Below, one piece after another: positions 53,301 to 61,011 of a stretch of 64,000 nucleotides of DNA (positions are counted from its first letter, which is position 1; every line of letters starts with the position of its first letter). The stretch comes from Fimbriimonadales bacterium (GTDB taxonomy: Bacteria; Armatimonadota; Fimbriimonadia; Fimbriimonadales; GBS-DC), in the NCBI GenBank assembly GCA_026003075.1, contig BPGO01000005.1, positions 1 through 64,000 of the forward strand, in the 5' to 3' direction. The notes under the pieces are model-generated. The model ran no database searches. It was not told the DNA's origin and saw only the letters and a list, made by a program, of their open reading frames with translations. A program made the position numbers and the translations under genes.

Positions 53301-54943
53301 TCTTCGGTCCAAGTAGGCTCACGGTCGTTTTCAAAAGTGTAGTAAGCGCGCGAGACTGGCTTGCCGTTGAGGGCGCTGAGCCGCACCACTTCTTTCTCAC
53401 GCGCTATCAAGTCGGGAGCGAGGTCACCTTCACGCGCGTGGAGCTTTGGGCGCGTCGTGATAACATCCGTGAAGCGATTGTCCTGACTGTCCCACTGATG
53501 GGTCAGCGACACGGCGGCGCGCGTGGGAAAGTCCTCACGGTTCAGGAGCGTTTCCGCGCCACTGCCCGACAAGTAGCGATGCTCAATCGTGGAACGCTTC
53601 TGGAACCCAATCTGTTCTTCAAACAACCGCCCCAAATGGTTCGGCGACTCGCCATAGAGATATCGATAAAGCCGTTCTTCCTTATCATTCAACTCCCGCG
53701 CGAACCGCCACTGCTGCCGTACTTGGGAGATGAACTGATTATTCGCAGATACCCCCACCTCTAAGCGCACAGCCGACAAGCTCGTGTTCGGCTCGCTGCC
53801 TGAACCCGTCACGCCTGCCCACCACTGAAAAGCGATGGAGGGACTGTTCGGTTCATACCACTCCACCTGTACCGTTTCGTTGGTGGGTCGCCCACTTCCA
53901 AGCACCACAGGATAGAGACGCCCCAAGAGTTGCCACTGAGGTGGGTTCGTATTCTCTGAGTAATAGATGCGTCCGTCAGGGTCAAAACGCATGAAGGTCA
54001 GGTTCGGCGCCTGCCAACAGATTGCTCCCTGCGGGGTATCGGGCAAGTTCACCCGACGCCAAGTGTTGCCCAACGGATCACGAATCGCCAACACCACTGC
54101 CTTTGCCCCTCTGCCCCACGGTTGATCCGAAGTATCCAATCGGCTCATCCCTGTAAAGAGGTAGCGCCACGCGCCTTTCTCGTGGATGGCGTGGGGCGAA
54201 CCGCCGAATACCACAAAAGTGTCGCCGCTCCGTATGAGTTGGGCATACACGCCAAATGCAGGAATGAACTGACCATTACGGTAGGCAAAGCGCGACGCAT
54301 TCCCCGACGCATCGTAAAGAATGTATTCATCAACGGGTTCGGCGGGCGATGAAGCGCGATTGTCCTCGATAGGTCTCCCCTGCCCCCGCGATTGCACGCG
54401 CACTATCTGAATCCGATCCCAACTGTACAACTGCGCGAGCCAAGTGCCGCCAGGCGTCGGCGATGTGAGGTGCGTCCATCCACCGTGTCCAAAACTCGTC
54501 GCAGGCGCTGGGATATGAAATCCCGTCTGACCGGTCGCTGCCAGTAAGGGCGACTCGGTGGGCACCGCACACACACTGCCCGCGCCGTCCACCGCTGCAG
54601 TTCCTGAACCCAGGTAGATGGCTTCGTCTTCAGGAGGGAGCGGTGTCCAGTCAACGGGAGGATACCGTCGGGGCGGAGACCACTGGGGGATGCACCGCGA
54701 CGGCGGCTGCGGGCGCCAGGGCGTCTGCCACAATCCATCTTTCGGCGAAAACAGCGGATCGGGTTCCCAAGCCTCTTTGGCGTACTCTGGCAACCACGCC
54801 TGCCACTCTTGAAGCCAAATGGGAGTAAAGAGAGGATGGTTCGGATCCCACACAGGCGGGCACGGCGGAATCGGTTGGGCGGTTAGTTGCGTGTGTCCAA
54901 CGGACGCAACGACAGAAACGATTAGGATGAGGGCAAGCTTCAA
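50369..54943 (-). CDS. Secreted Rhs/YD-repeat polymorphic toxin with HNH-like (SitA6/DUF2380-type) tip
   Basis: 1,524 residues as drawn from a TTG. Hydrophobic export signal (LKLALILIVSVVASVGH), a Pro/Trp-rich N-terminal region, a long array of YD repeats (about 560-1250, e.g. YEYDGAGRPIKQT, YTYDAGGNLMRLP), the core end (about 1264-1333, NGAYGYEYIPATG ... YRYAGNDPINGVDPEG) and a tip: Pro/Lys/Gln linker (1340-1430) then a nuclease with His1438-His1439 (HHVIPQQ), NIDDYIIELDESVHRRIHSQ and WNRDWLDFV. The repeats should wrap the tip in a shell. The TTG has no SD. The likely native start is the ATG at 55029, which is one base out of frame across a G8 run. Confidence 0.9.
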   Translation of the reverse strand: MKLALILIVSVVASVGHTQLTAQPIPPCPPVWDPNHPLFTPIWLQEWQAWLPEYAKEAWEPDPLFSPKDGLWQTPWRPQPPSRCIPQWSPPRRYPPVDWTPLPPEDEAIYLGSGTAAVDGAGSVCAVPTESPLLAATGQTGFHIPAPATSFGHGGWTHLTSPTPGGTWLAQLYSWDRIQIVRVQSRGQGRPIEDNRASSPAEPVDEYILYDASGNASRFAYRNGQFIPAFGVYAQLIRSGDTFVVFGGSPHAIHEKGAWRYLFTGMSRLDTSDQPWGRGAKAVVLAIRDPLGNTWRRVNLPDTPQGAICWQAPNLTFMRFDPDGRIYYSENTNPPQWQLLGRLYPVVLGSGRPTNETVQVEWYEPNSPSIAFQWWAGVTGSGSEPNTSLSAVRLEVGVSANNQFISQVRQQWRFARELNDKEERLYRYLYGESPNHLGRLFEEQIGFQKRSTIEHRYLSGSGAETLLNREDFPTRAAVSLTHQWDSQDNRFTDVITTRPKLHAREGDLAPDLIAREKEVVRLSALNGKPVSRAYYTFENDREPTWTEEYQYGYVANPNALTGYRDRQGSWYYWNYTEREALSWSPERPALETVLVNALDPTGVEVTLHYGETHRDVGFGNSANPPLLPSSVQLGDDTNRRWRFQYTWDPSLTRTAPNGLLTGFAEPGRNWWQFFYTPAAFRQPFQLYQVLDPTGRVVKIANWDTLGRPTRIETYPNASGSGGWRWDNPLYQEVEYTNFGQVKKVRWGYQDAYQEAQYVWNGLQLEQFIDPRGREVRFEYVPDSGELWKIWIGNQLYAQLGYDGYGRLGRVAGGNNVGVNYEYGYRDELIGIKHDGDANPEKFFYSSCCGQVSRWQRADGTNLYFDYTPNGWLQEVYLRPSPLERQRLAYYEYDSAGRLTLAQDAITNTVFTYDTLDADRTGWLENSVVQFNNGATYRFDYAYYPSGDIQSVRLSRGNATLSTQSFTYDDAGRLTTQSYYRPLLGGSVQLSVSYEYDGAGRPIKQTVQIDNDKLETHIAYADHQSVGSVWWFNTYLNNRPVGTFRYEYYPDGTVKSVDENQDTRPDWQWDYYPDGSLAYEQSSRIGGQRSYTYDAGGNLMRLPTVAGTPSYQYNQLRSVGGWTFSYTPNGERASEANNPVSGYAGNWNYVYDVWGNLTQVYRNGQLVYEARYDAFGNRVWAKVGTEERYYLYEGDTLAAELDANGNLIAEYVWGLLGPVARVSSGGAVQLYVLDGLGHVRALVGRVNNTWQVMDTYVYDSWGNLIARTGTTQQPFTWNGAYGYEYIPATGLYHVGAREYDPRTGRWLQRDPIDAASGDPNLYRYAGNDPINGVDPEGEQSWIKSLIDLLRRLFSRPPAPRKPTVAPQKPPRATDKAQGTLADKAPQKQNPTPRDIKQQKQQPGSKNKPGTSEKRSSPKGGWKAKAKCSLASGCEETAGHHVIPQQVRKELQNAGIGINIDDYIIELDESVHRRIHSQGWNRDWLDFVNDPTVELTEDAILDFVKEMLEKYGLKGGIPCLFGSKKP
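50945..51162. repeat. Rhs core-end repeat R6 (inside main rhs)
   Basis: The expressed copy of the core end, just before the variable tip; homologous to R1-R5. Confidence 0.85.
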
Positions 54944-54960
54944 CGACGCAACGAGTTTAC

Positions 54961-55029
54961 TTACCCCCCCCGCATTCTGGGAAGATGAGCATCGCTTATT
55001 AGCAGCCGATGGATATCGTATCGCTTCAT
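54961..55029 (-). CDS. Likely native rhs start, truncated by a G8 run
   Basis: ATG at 55029 with a GAGGAG SD 7 nt before it, reading MKRYDIHRLLISDAHLPRMR then GG and TAA. The stop is created by a run of eight G (plus-strand C8, 54964-54971). One more G would join this ORF in frame to VSKLVAS and the signal sequence of rhs. As the sequence stands only a 22-residue peptide is made from this start. Confidence 0.65.
   Translation of the reverse strand: MKRYDIHRLLISDAHLPRMRGG
54964..54971. repeat. Homopolymer C8/G8, possible phase-variation tract
   Basis: Eight C on the plus strand between the rhs SD/ATG and the rhs reading frame. Confidence 0.6.
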
Positions 55030-55057
55030 CGCGTGTCTCCTCGGCGTTCTGTCATGA

Positions 55058-55086
55058 ATTATACCACATTTTTACGGAATTGTCAA
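55058..55086 (-). promoter_or_regulatory. Consensus promoter of rhs
   Basis: Minus strand: TTGACA (55086-55081), 17-nt spacer, TATAAT (55063-55058). Transcription should start near 55051, giving a 22-nt UTR with the SD and ATG 55029. The mobile element's target repeat begins at 55086, so the element abuts the -35 box. Confidence 0.8.
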
Positions 55087-55095
55087 GGGGTTAGG

Positions 55096-55241
55096 GAGGG
55101 TGTTCGAAAATTCCCTTTGCAAGGAACCAACACGCCTTGCACGGGGCAGACACGCAGGTCTACCCCTACAGAGGACGTCGGATGTAGGGGCGCACCTGTG
55201 TGTGCGCCCTGCTATTCTCCGTTTTTTTTTCGAACACCCTC
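55096..55241. mobile_element. MITE-like element, copy B
   Basis: 146 bp with ends GAGGGTGTTCGAAAA / TTTTCGAACACCCTC, flanked by a perfect 10-bp direct repeat AGGGGTTAGG (55086-55095 and 55242-55251). About 97% identical to copy A; the T run is nine rather than six. No ORF. Confidence 0.78.
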
Positions 55242-55250
55242 AGGGGTTAG

Positions 55251-55293
55251 GAGGGTGTTCGAAAAATCGGCGGCATCGGGTATCAAACACCCT
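55251..55293. repeat. 43-bp mini derivative of the MITE family
   Basis: GAGGGTGTTCGA ... TCAAACACCCT, both ends of the family brought within 43 bp. It directly follows the right target repeat of copy B. Confidence 0.5.
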
Positions 55294-55659
55294 ATGAAGC
55301 ATCGCTACCCTTACCCCCGTGCCCGTGAGGCACATTTACACTCTTGTCCAACGCTTCCGCCCACAACACCCCCCCTCCCACCACGACGCGGATGCCCCCC
55401 AAGTACCCCGAACCGCTTCGGCTCACCCTGCTCTTGCTTGGCGTATCAGCAGCGCGTTTGCGTGCGCGTGCGGGGCAGGTGTTCGGGAGTGTGAAAGGTG
55501 CGTATGGGAGTGAGTGTCGTGCGCGTTGTGGGGGGTGCGCGAGTCTGGGGGTGGCTTTTTGTGGGTGCGGTGCGTTCGGATTTTTCGAACCCCCTCACGC
55601 ACGACACGCAGGTACAATTTTTTTTGAGGATTGCGCCATAATTAGAAACGGAGATTCTC
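55294..55659. other. Non-coding region before ugd
   Basis: No convincing gene. It holds a family-like right end CGGATTTTTCGAACCCCCTC (55577-55596), which mirrors GAGGGTGTTCGAAAAATCGG at 55251 at 18 of 20 positions, so 55251-55596 may be a larger old element. The SD-poor start of ugd follows. Confidence 0.4.
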
Positions 55660-56982
55660 ATGAAAATCGCGGTTGCGGGAACGGGCTATGTAGGCTTAGT
55701 GACGGGCGTCGTGTTCGCTGAACTGGGCAACGAGGTCATCTGCGTGGATATCGACCCCGCGAAGGTGGACGCCATCAACAAAGGGCAGTCGCCGATTTAT
55801 GAACCCGGACTGGACGAACTCCTGCAGCGGAATTTAGAAGAGGAGCGTTTGATTGCAACGACCGACTTAGCACAGGCAACGCGCGACTGCGAGGTGATTT
55901 TCATCTGCGTTGGCACGCCCCCCACCGAGACGGGCGAACCCGACTTGAAGTATGTCGATGCCGCCGCCGCCACGATTGGACGCGCCCTCAACGGCTACAA
56001 GATTATCGTCAACAAGTCCACCGTCCCCATCGGCACGGGCGACCGAGTCCGACGCATTATTGAGCAGCACCGCGCCGAGCCACACGATTTTGATGTGGTG
56101 TCCAATCCCGAGTTTTTGCGTGAGGGTTCCGCTGTGGCGGACACGCTAAACCCCGACCGCATCGTGATTGGCGCAGATAATCCCCGCGCGGCGATGAAAA
56201 TCGTCGAACTCTACGCTCCGCTGGAGCGCCCGATGCTGATCACGAACCTCGCCACCGCCGAGATTATCAAGTATGCCTCGAACACTTTTCTCGCGCTCAA
56301 GATTTCGTTTATCAATGCGATTGCCGATCTCTGTGAGCGCACGGGGGCGGATGTAGTGCAGACGGCGAAGGCGATGGGGTATGACCCGCGCATCGGACAA
56401 GCCTTTCTGCAGGCGGGGCTGGGCTTCGGCGGCTCGTGTTTTCCCAAAGATGTGCAAGCGTTTGTCCACACGGTGCAACGGTATGGTTTAGACCCTACGC
56501 TGTTTGAGCAGATTCTGGTAATCAACGACGCACGCCCGAAGCAGTTCGTGGCGCGAATCCGCGAGCGCTTGGGCGAGTTGTCGGGACGCACCATCGCTTT
56601 GCTGGGGCTGGCGTTCAAGCCAAACACGGACGACATCCGTGAGGCACGCTCGCTGGAGATTATCCGATTCCTGCTCCAAGAAGGGGCGACCGTACGCGCG
56701 TATGACCCGGTCGCCATGCCGCGCGTGCAAGCCATCTATCCCCAAATCACTTACTGTCGCAACGCCTACGAAGCGGCCGAAAACGCCGACGCACTCGCGC
56801 TGATTACCGAGTGGAACGAGTTCCGACAGCTGAATTTCGAGCGGATCCGCAATGCGATGCGCCAGCCGAACCTGTTTGATGGGCGCAACTTGTATGACCC
56901 GCAACGCATGCGCAAACTCGGCTTCTATTACTATGGCGTGGGACGCGCCGCAGACAACAGCGACGACAAGACGATGCTATGA
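55660..56982 (+). CDS. ugd: UDP-glucose 6-dehydrogenase
   Basis: 440 residues. Oxidises UDP-glucose to UDP-glucuronate for surface polysaccharides. NAD-binding MKIAVAGTGYVGLVTGVVFAELG, the central dimer region and the catalytic cysteine in GFGGSCFPKDVQAF are present; the C-terminal domain shows ALLGLAFKPNTDDIREARS. Weak SD (GGAG) 9 nt before the ATG. Substrate could also be another UDP- or GDP-sugar of this family. Confidence 0.93.
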   Translation: MKIAVAGTGYVGLVTGVVFAELGNEVICVDIDPAKVDAINKGQSPIYEPGLDELLQRNLEEERLIATTDLAQATRDCEVIFICVGTPPTETGEPDLKYVDAAAATIGRALNGYKIIVNKSTVPIGTGDRVRRIIEQHRAEPHDFDVVSNPEFLREGSAVADTLNPDRIVIGADNPRAAMKIVELYAPLERPMLITNLATAEIIKYASNTFLALKISFINAIADLCERTGADVVQTAKAMGYDPRIGQAFLQAGLGFGGSCFPKDVQAFVHTVQRYGLDPTLFEQILVINDARPKQFVARIRERLGELSGRTIALLGLAFKPNTDDIREARSLEIIRFLLQEGATVRAYDPVAMPRVQAIYPQITYCRNAYEAAENADALALITEWNEFRQLNFERIRNAMRQPNLFDGRNLYDPQRMRKLGFYYYGVGRAADNSDDKTML

Positions 56983-57417
56983 CGGTTCCGACGGCTTTGT
57001 GTCCCCAAGGCGGTGCACCGTTTCGGCGGCGCGGTAAATAATCGCGAGCGCGGCGAAGTCGTCGTAGGGTTCTGGAGGGACGCGCATCCCCTTGGGCAGC
57101 AGGCGTCGCCAACCGCGCGGGGGATGGTGTTGGAAGTAGAGTTCTCGCGCCTGCAGGGTCGTCTCGCGCTCTGAGGCAAGTTCCCAGCGGATTGTGGGGA
57201 ACCACGCCTGCAGCTGGGGAAGCAGGCGCTTCGCTCCTGTGCCTGCCCCCACCAGATAGCGCTCCGGCGCATGCTGTTGAATACACATCTCCAGCGTCGC
57301 GCGAAGCGCTTCTATCGGCGCAATCGCACGGAACAGCACGCGCCACACGCCGCCGGTCTGCTCCGCCACGGCGACGCCTGCCTTCTGACTCCCTGGGTCA
57401 ATCGCTAAGTAGCGGAT
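56977..57417 (-). CDS. RuvC/YqgF-like RNase H-fold protein with a non-standard start
   Basis: About 146 residues. The family N-terminus RYLAIDPGSQKAGVAVAE, with the first catalytic Asp in DPG, lies upstream of the first normal start (GTG 57369). The frame is open only back to a TAA at 57421-57423 and contains no ATG, GTG or TTG before 57369, so translation probably starts at ATC 57417 or ATT 57402, or the N-terminus is lost. The C-terminal acidic pair is seen in PYDDFAALAIIYRA. Overlaps the end of the HD-GYP regulator by 13 bases and the end of ugd by 6. Role unknown; pre-rRNA or junction processing are family precedents. Confidence 0.65.
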   Translation of the reverse strand: MRYLAIDPGSQKAGVAVAEQTGGVWRVLFRAIAPIEALRATLEMCIQQHAPERYLVGAGTGAKRLLPQLQAWFPTIRWELASERETTLQARELYFQHHPPRGWRRLLPKGMRVPPEPYDDFAALAIIYRAAETVHRLGDTKPSEPS

Positions 57418-58427
57418 AGGTTACGCTCCTCCGAAAGATAGGCAAAAGTTGCTGGTTCCAGAAACGCATCGACCACTTCCGGGTCGAACTGACGCTCGCG
57501 TTCTGCACGGATAATCGCCGCCGCCTGCTCATGGCTCATTGCGCGGCGATAGGGTCGGTCGTTGGTCATCGCGTCGTAGGCGTCGGCGACGGCGACGATG
57601 CGTCCCCAAAGAGGTGTCTCGTCGCGCGATAGCCCTTGAGGATAGCCGCGTCCGTCCCAGCGTTCATGGTGGGTCAGGGCAATCTGCCGCGCCATCTCAA
57701 TCACAGGGTACGGACAATTTTCCAGAATCCGTGCGCCAATCTCCGTGTGCTGCTGCATCATCTGCCACTCCTCAGGGCTTAGAGCCCCTGGCTTACGCAA
57801 AATCGCGTCCGGAATGCCGATTTTACCTACATCGTGCAGAGGCGCGGCGTGGCGCAACTGGAACAATCGCTCCTCGTCCAGCCCCAACACCCGCCCAATC
57901 TGCTCGCTCAGTCGTCCTACGCGCACAATGTGCTGTCCCGTCAAGTCGTCGCGGTACTCTGCGGCACGCGCCAGTCGTTCCAGAATCTCCAGACGCGCCA
58001 ACTCCAACTCGCGCGTGCGCTGCGCATGCAGCCGCCGTAGCTCGAGATGGTTCTGCACCCGCAGCAGCACCTCCAACAGGTCAAACGGCTTGTTCAAAAA
58101 GTCCGACGCACCCACACGCAACGCCTCATGCCGTACTTGGGGCGCGATGTCCGCCGTCAACACAATCACGGGAATAATCTCGTCAGGATAGTTCAGGCGA
58201 AGTTGTCGAATCACCTCCAGGCTATCAGAATCGCCTAAATGCCAGTCGAGGAGAACAAGGTCAGGACGACAGGACTGAAACATCCGTATCGCTTCGCTTA
58301 CACTTTGGGCGGTCTGTATCGCGGAGTATCCCGCCTCACGCAGGAGGACCTGCAGCAGGTCTAAAGTGCCCGGCTCATCATCCACCACACAAATAAGAGC
58401 ATCGCTGTATTGTGTTTGCTTCAGCAT
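57405..58427 (-). CDS. Response regulator with HD-GYP phosphodiesterase domain
   Basis: 340 residues from ATG 58427. Receiver domain (1-125) with Asp16/Asp17 and phosphoacceptor Asp61 in LLDWHLGD, a short helix linker, and an HD-GYP domain (about 165-335) with PLHDVGKIGIPDAIL, HHERWDGRGYPQGL and a later DAYDAMTNDRPYRRA. HD-GYP enzymes hydrolyse cyclic di-GMP. The frame extends to ATG 58493, but the extra residues are not family-like. No histidine kinase is adjacent. Confidence 0.9.
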   Translation of the reverse strand: MLKQTQYSDALICVVDDEPGTLDLLQVLLREAGYSAIQTAQSVSEAIRMFQSCRPDLVLLDWHLGDSDSLEVIRQLRLNYPDEIIPVIVLTADIAPQVRHEALRVGASDFLNKPFDLLEVLLRVQNHLELRRLHAQRTRELELARLEILERLARAAEYRDDLTGQHIVRVGRLSEQIGRVLGLDEERLFQLRHAAPLHDVGKIGIPDAILRKPGALSPEEWQMMQQHTEIGARILENCPYPVIEMARQIALTHHERWDGRGYPQGLSRDETPLWGRIVAVADAYDAMTNDRPYRRAMSHEQAAAIIRAERERQFDPEVVDAFLEPATFAYLSEERNLSAT

Positions 58428-58562
58428 AAACTCACCGCCATCAGCCTGAGTCAACTCAGCGTCCTGCCCCCAATTGCTCCTGCACTCAGGCATGATAATT
58501 CTACCAGAATGGTGTTTCGATTCCTGCCATATTTGGGGGATGAAGCGAAACAGCGGAACGGG

Positions 58563-58568
58563 TATTCT
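58563..58568 (+). promoter_or_regulatory. Leaderless-type -10 box of the aspartate aminotransferase gene
   Basis: GGTATTCT ends 8 nt before the ATG at 58577; no SD. Confidence 0.45.
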
Positions 58569-58576
58569 ATAGCGCG

Positions 58577-59779
58577 ATGCGGAGTCTACTTTCGGAACGG
58601 GCCTTTCAGGCGCAGCCGTCGCCGACCCTTGCCCTCACGGCGCGGGCGCAGGCGCTGCGTCAGCAAGGAGCCGATGTGCTGAGCTTCACGGCAGGGGAAC
58701 CCGATTTCGACACCCCTGAATTCGCGAAAACAGGCGCCCTGGAAGCCATCCACGCAGGCTACACGAAATACACACCAACGCCGGGAATCTTGCCCCTACG
58801 CGAGGCGATTAGCGCGAAGTTTGAGCGCGAAAACGGACTGCGCTATCCCCCTGACCAGATAGTGGTCTCCTGCGGCGCGAAGCACTCGTTGTTCGGGGTG
58901 TTCATGGCGATTTTAGACCCCGGCGACGAAGCGATTATCCCAACGCCTTGCTGGGTGTCGTACCCCGAACAGGTAAAACTGATGGGGGCAACGCCTGTGC
59001 TCGTGCCTGCCGATGAGTCCACCGAATTCTTACCCGACTACGACGCCCTGCGACGCGCGATTACCCGACGCACGAAGGTCATCGTGCTAAATACCCCGTG
59101 CAATCCCACGGGCGCCGTGTTTGGCAGGAAACTGCTCAAGGAGATTGCCTCGCTCGCGCTCACTCACGACTTGTGGATTGTCGCGGACGAGATTTACGAA
59201 CACCTCATCTACGACGACTACCGCCACGAGAGTATCGGCGCACTGAGCAAAGAGGTGCTGAATCGCACGATTACGGTGAACGGCGTGTCCAAGAGTTTTG
59301 CGATGACGGGCTGGCGGATTGGCTATCTGGGCGCGCCGCCTGAAGTCGCTCGCGCGGTGAGCCATCTGCAAGACCAGATGACCTCCAACGCCTGCACGGT
59401 CGCGCAGCATGCTGCATTGGCTGCGTTACAAAACGCCAACAACGACTGGTATAACACGGTGCGCGCCATTTTCGACCGCCGCCGACGTCTGATTGTGGAT
59501 GGGCTTAACAGCATCGAGGGTATCCAATGCTGGACGCCCCGCGGAGCGTTTTATGTGTACGCCAATGTGCAGGGGCTGATTGGGCGCACCTACGAGGGGC
59601 GTGCGCTGGAGTCGTCTGCCGATGTCGCCGAGTTTCTCCTGAATACGGCGCGGGTGGCGGTGGTGCCCGGCGAGGGATTCTGCGCCCCCGGCTACATCCG
59701 CCTCTCGTATGCCACTTCCGAAGCGATTATTCAAGCGGGCATCGAGCGAATCGCGGAGGCGGTGAGCAGGCTCGTGTGA
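58577..59779 (+). CDS. Pyridoxal-phosphate aminotransferase (aspartate aminotransferase-like)
   Basis: 400 residues, fold type I, subgroup I-gamma of aspartate/prephenate aminotransferases. GEPDFDTPEFAKTGALEAI, NTPCNPTGAVF, ADEIYEHLIYDD and the PLP lysine in VNGVSKSFAMTGWRIGY are typical; the substrate arginine is in GYIRLSYATS. Makes aspartate or related amino acids in the cytosol. Leaderless start. Exact substrate not certain. Confidence 0.93.
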   Translation: MRSLLSERAFQAQPSPTLALTARAQALRQQGADVLSFTAGEPDFDTPEFAKTGALEAIHAGYTKYTPTPGILPLREAISAKFERENGLRYPPDQIVVSCGAKHSLFGVFMAILDPGDEAIIPTPCWVSYPEQVKLMGATPVLVPADESTEFLPDYDALRRAITRRTKVIVLNTPCNPTGAVFGRKLLKEIASLALTHDLWIVADEIYEHLIYDDYRHESIGALSKEVLNRTITVNGVSKSFAMTGWRIGYLGAPPEVARAVSHLQDQMTSNACTVAQHAALAALQNANNDWYNTVRAIFDRRRRLIVDGLNSIEGIQCWTPRGAFYVYANVQGLIGRTYEGRALESSADVAEFLLNTARVAVVPGEGFCAPGYIRLSYATSEAIIQAGIERIAEAVSRLV

Positions 59780-59792
59780 AGACGCGCTTGGT

Positions 59793-61007
59793 TCAGAGGC
59801 GCACCCGAACCTCGTTTTCGCCGCGTCGGAGTTCAAATGTGTGCGTCTTCGTACCGACGGTAAGGCGGTACGTGCCCAAGAAGCCTCGAAACCGTGCGAT
59901 TCCCTGCGAGTCGGTCGTGAGCGTCTGGGGCGGTGTCCACCACTGCTCTCGTATCCGTTTGCGCAGGCGTTCATAGGCAGGTTTGGGACTGAGGTCTTCA
60001 CGCAGCAAGCCTGCGGGTGCGCCCTGCCAAGCGTGGGCGTCCGCGAGATCCCACCATGTAATCGCCTCCACCGCCGGATGGGAGAACAGTAAGGTGTAGA
60101 ACCGCTCGACATAATCCGCTTGCCGCGCCTCGCCTTCGGGCGTGGAACGCCATGGGCGCGGCAACTGCCACCCGTGCTGCCCCGAGAGTACTGTGACTTC
60201 TGTGAAATGCAACGGCTTGCCGAACCGCGCATAGGTTTCACACACCTCCCACACGCGCTCCAGCGTCCACTCGCCCGTGTGCATATGCGATTGGATCCCG
60301 ATGGCGTCCAGGGGTGCGTCGCTCTTGACCAGCGCTTCCACGAGTCGCTCGAATTCGGGGCTGATATTGTAGTCGTTGTAGAGCAGGAACGCTTTGGGCT
60401 GGGCGGCGCGTGCCCACTGCAGGGTCTCCGTGACGACCTTGACCGCGCCGTCACGCGCAAGCCATTTGCCCACCCCATTCTCGTAGCGGTGTCCAACGGT
60501 CGCCTCGTTGATGACATCCCAGCGTTCGATCAACCCTCGAAACTCGCGGACGATTTCGCGCACGCGGGCTTGAAGCAAGGGTTTTACCGCGTCGGGGTCG
60601 TTGGACGCCCAACGCGGATACACCTCATGCCACACGAGGGGGTGCCCCTTTGTCTCGATGCCCTGCTGTTTGCACCATTCGGCGATGCGTTTTTGGAGGT
60701 CGCGTCCCGTTTTGCGCCCCGGCTCGGGTTCGTACGCGCCCCAGTAGAACGCCAGCGTCGCATAGTTGAAAAGCCCACGGAAACGTTGTCCGTAGGTTGC
60801 GTGCTGTTTCTCGTCGAACTCGAACAGGGGGAAGATGTTCGCGCCGAACAGAAACGCATGGCGCGTCATCTCGACCTGCACGGTTTGGTTCCGCACGGGT
60901 CTACCCCGCGCGTTCACGAGCCGAATCGTGCCATCGGCTTTGCGCAGGCGTTCGATGCGCTCCGCTGCACCTGTAAGGATCTCTTGTGCCTTTGGGCTAA
61001 GTTGCAT
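59793..61007 (-). CDS. GH10 endo-1,4-beta-xylanase-like protein
   Basis: 404 residues from ATG 61007, 4 nt after the ppdK stop. The GH10 barrel has the acid/base Glu168 (DVINEATVG) and nucleophile Glu270 (HFTEVTVLSG), plus GHPLVWH. A C-terminal beta tail (ARFRGFLGTYRLTV) follows. No signal peptide, so it would act in the cytosol on imported xylo-oligosaccharides or a related substrate, or be exported some other way. The coupling to ppdK is unexpected. Confidence 0.9.
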   Translation of the reverse strand: MQLSPKAQEILTGAAERIERLRKADGTIRLVNARGRPVRNQTVQVEMTRHAFLFGANIFPLFEFDEKQHATYGQRFRGLFNYATLAFYWGAYEPEPGRKTGRDLQKRIAEWCKQQGIETKGHPLVWHEVYPRWASNDPDAVKPLLQARVREIVREFRGLIERWDVINEATVGHRYENGVGKWLARDGAVKVVTETLQWARAAQPKAFLLYNDYNISPEFERLVEALVKSDAPLDAIGIQSHMHTGEWTLERVWEVCETYARFGKPLHFTEVTVLSGQHGWQLPRPWRSTPEGEARQADYVERFYTLLFSHPAVEAITWWDLADAHAWQGAPAGLLREDLSPKPAYERLRKRIREQWWTPPQTLTTDSQGIARFRGFLGTYRLTVGTKTHTFELRRGENEVRVRL

Positions 61008-61011
61008 GGTC

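Noticed and set aside
55009..55513. Several overlapping ORFs before ugd
   Set aside because: They run across MITE copy B and low-complexity DNA, have no SD and no recognisable protein features.
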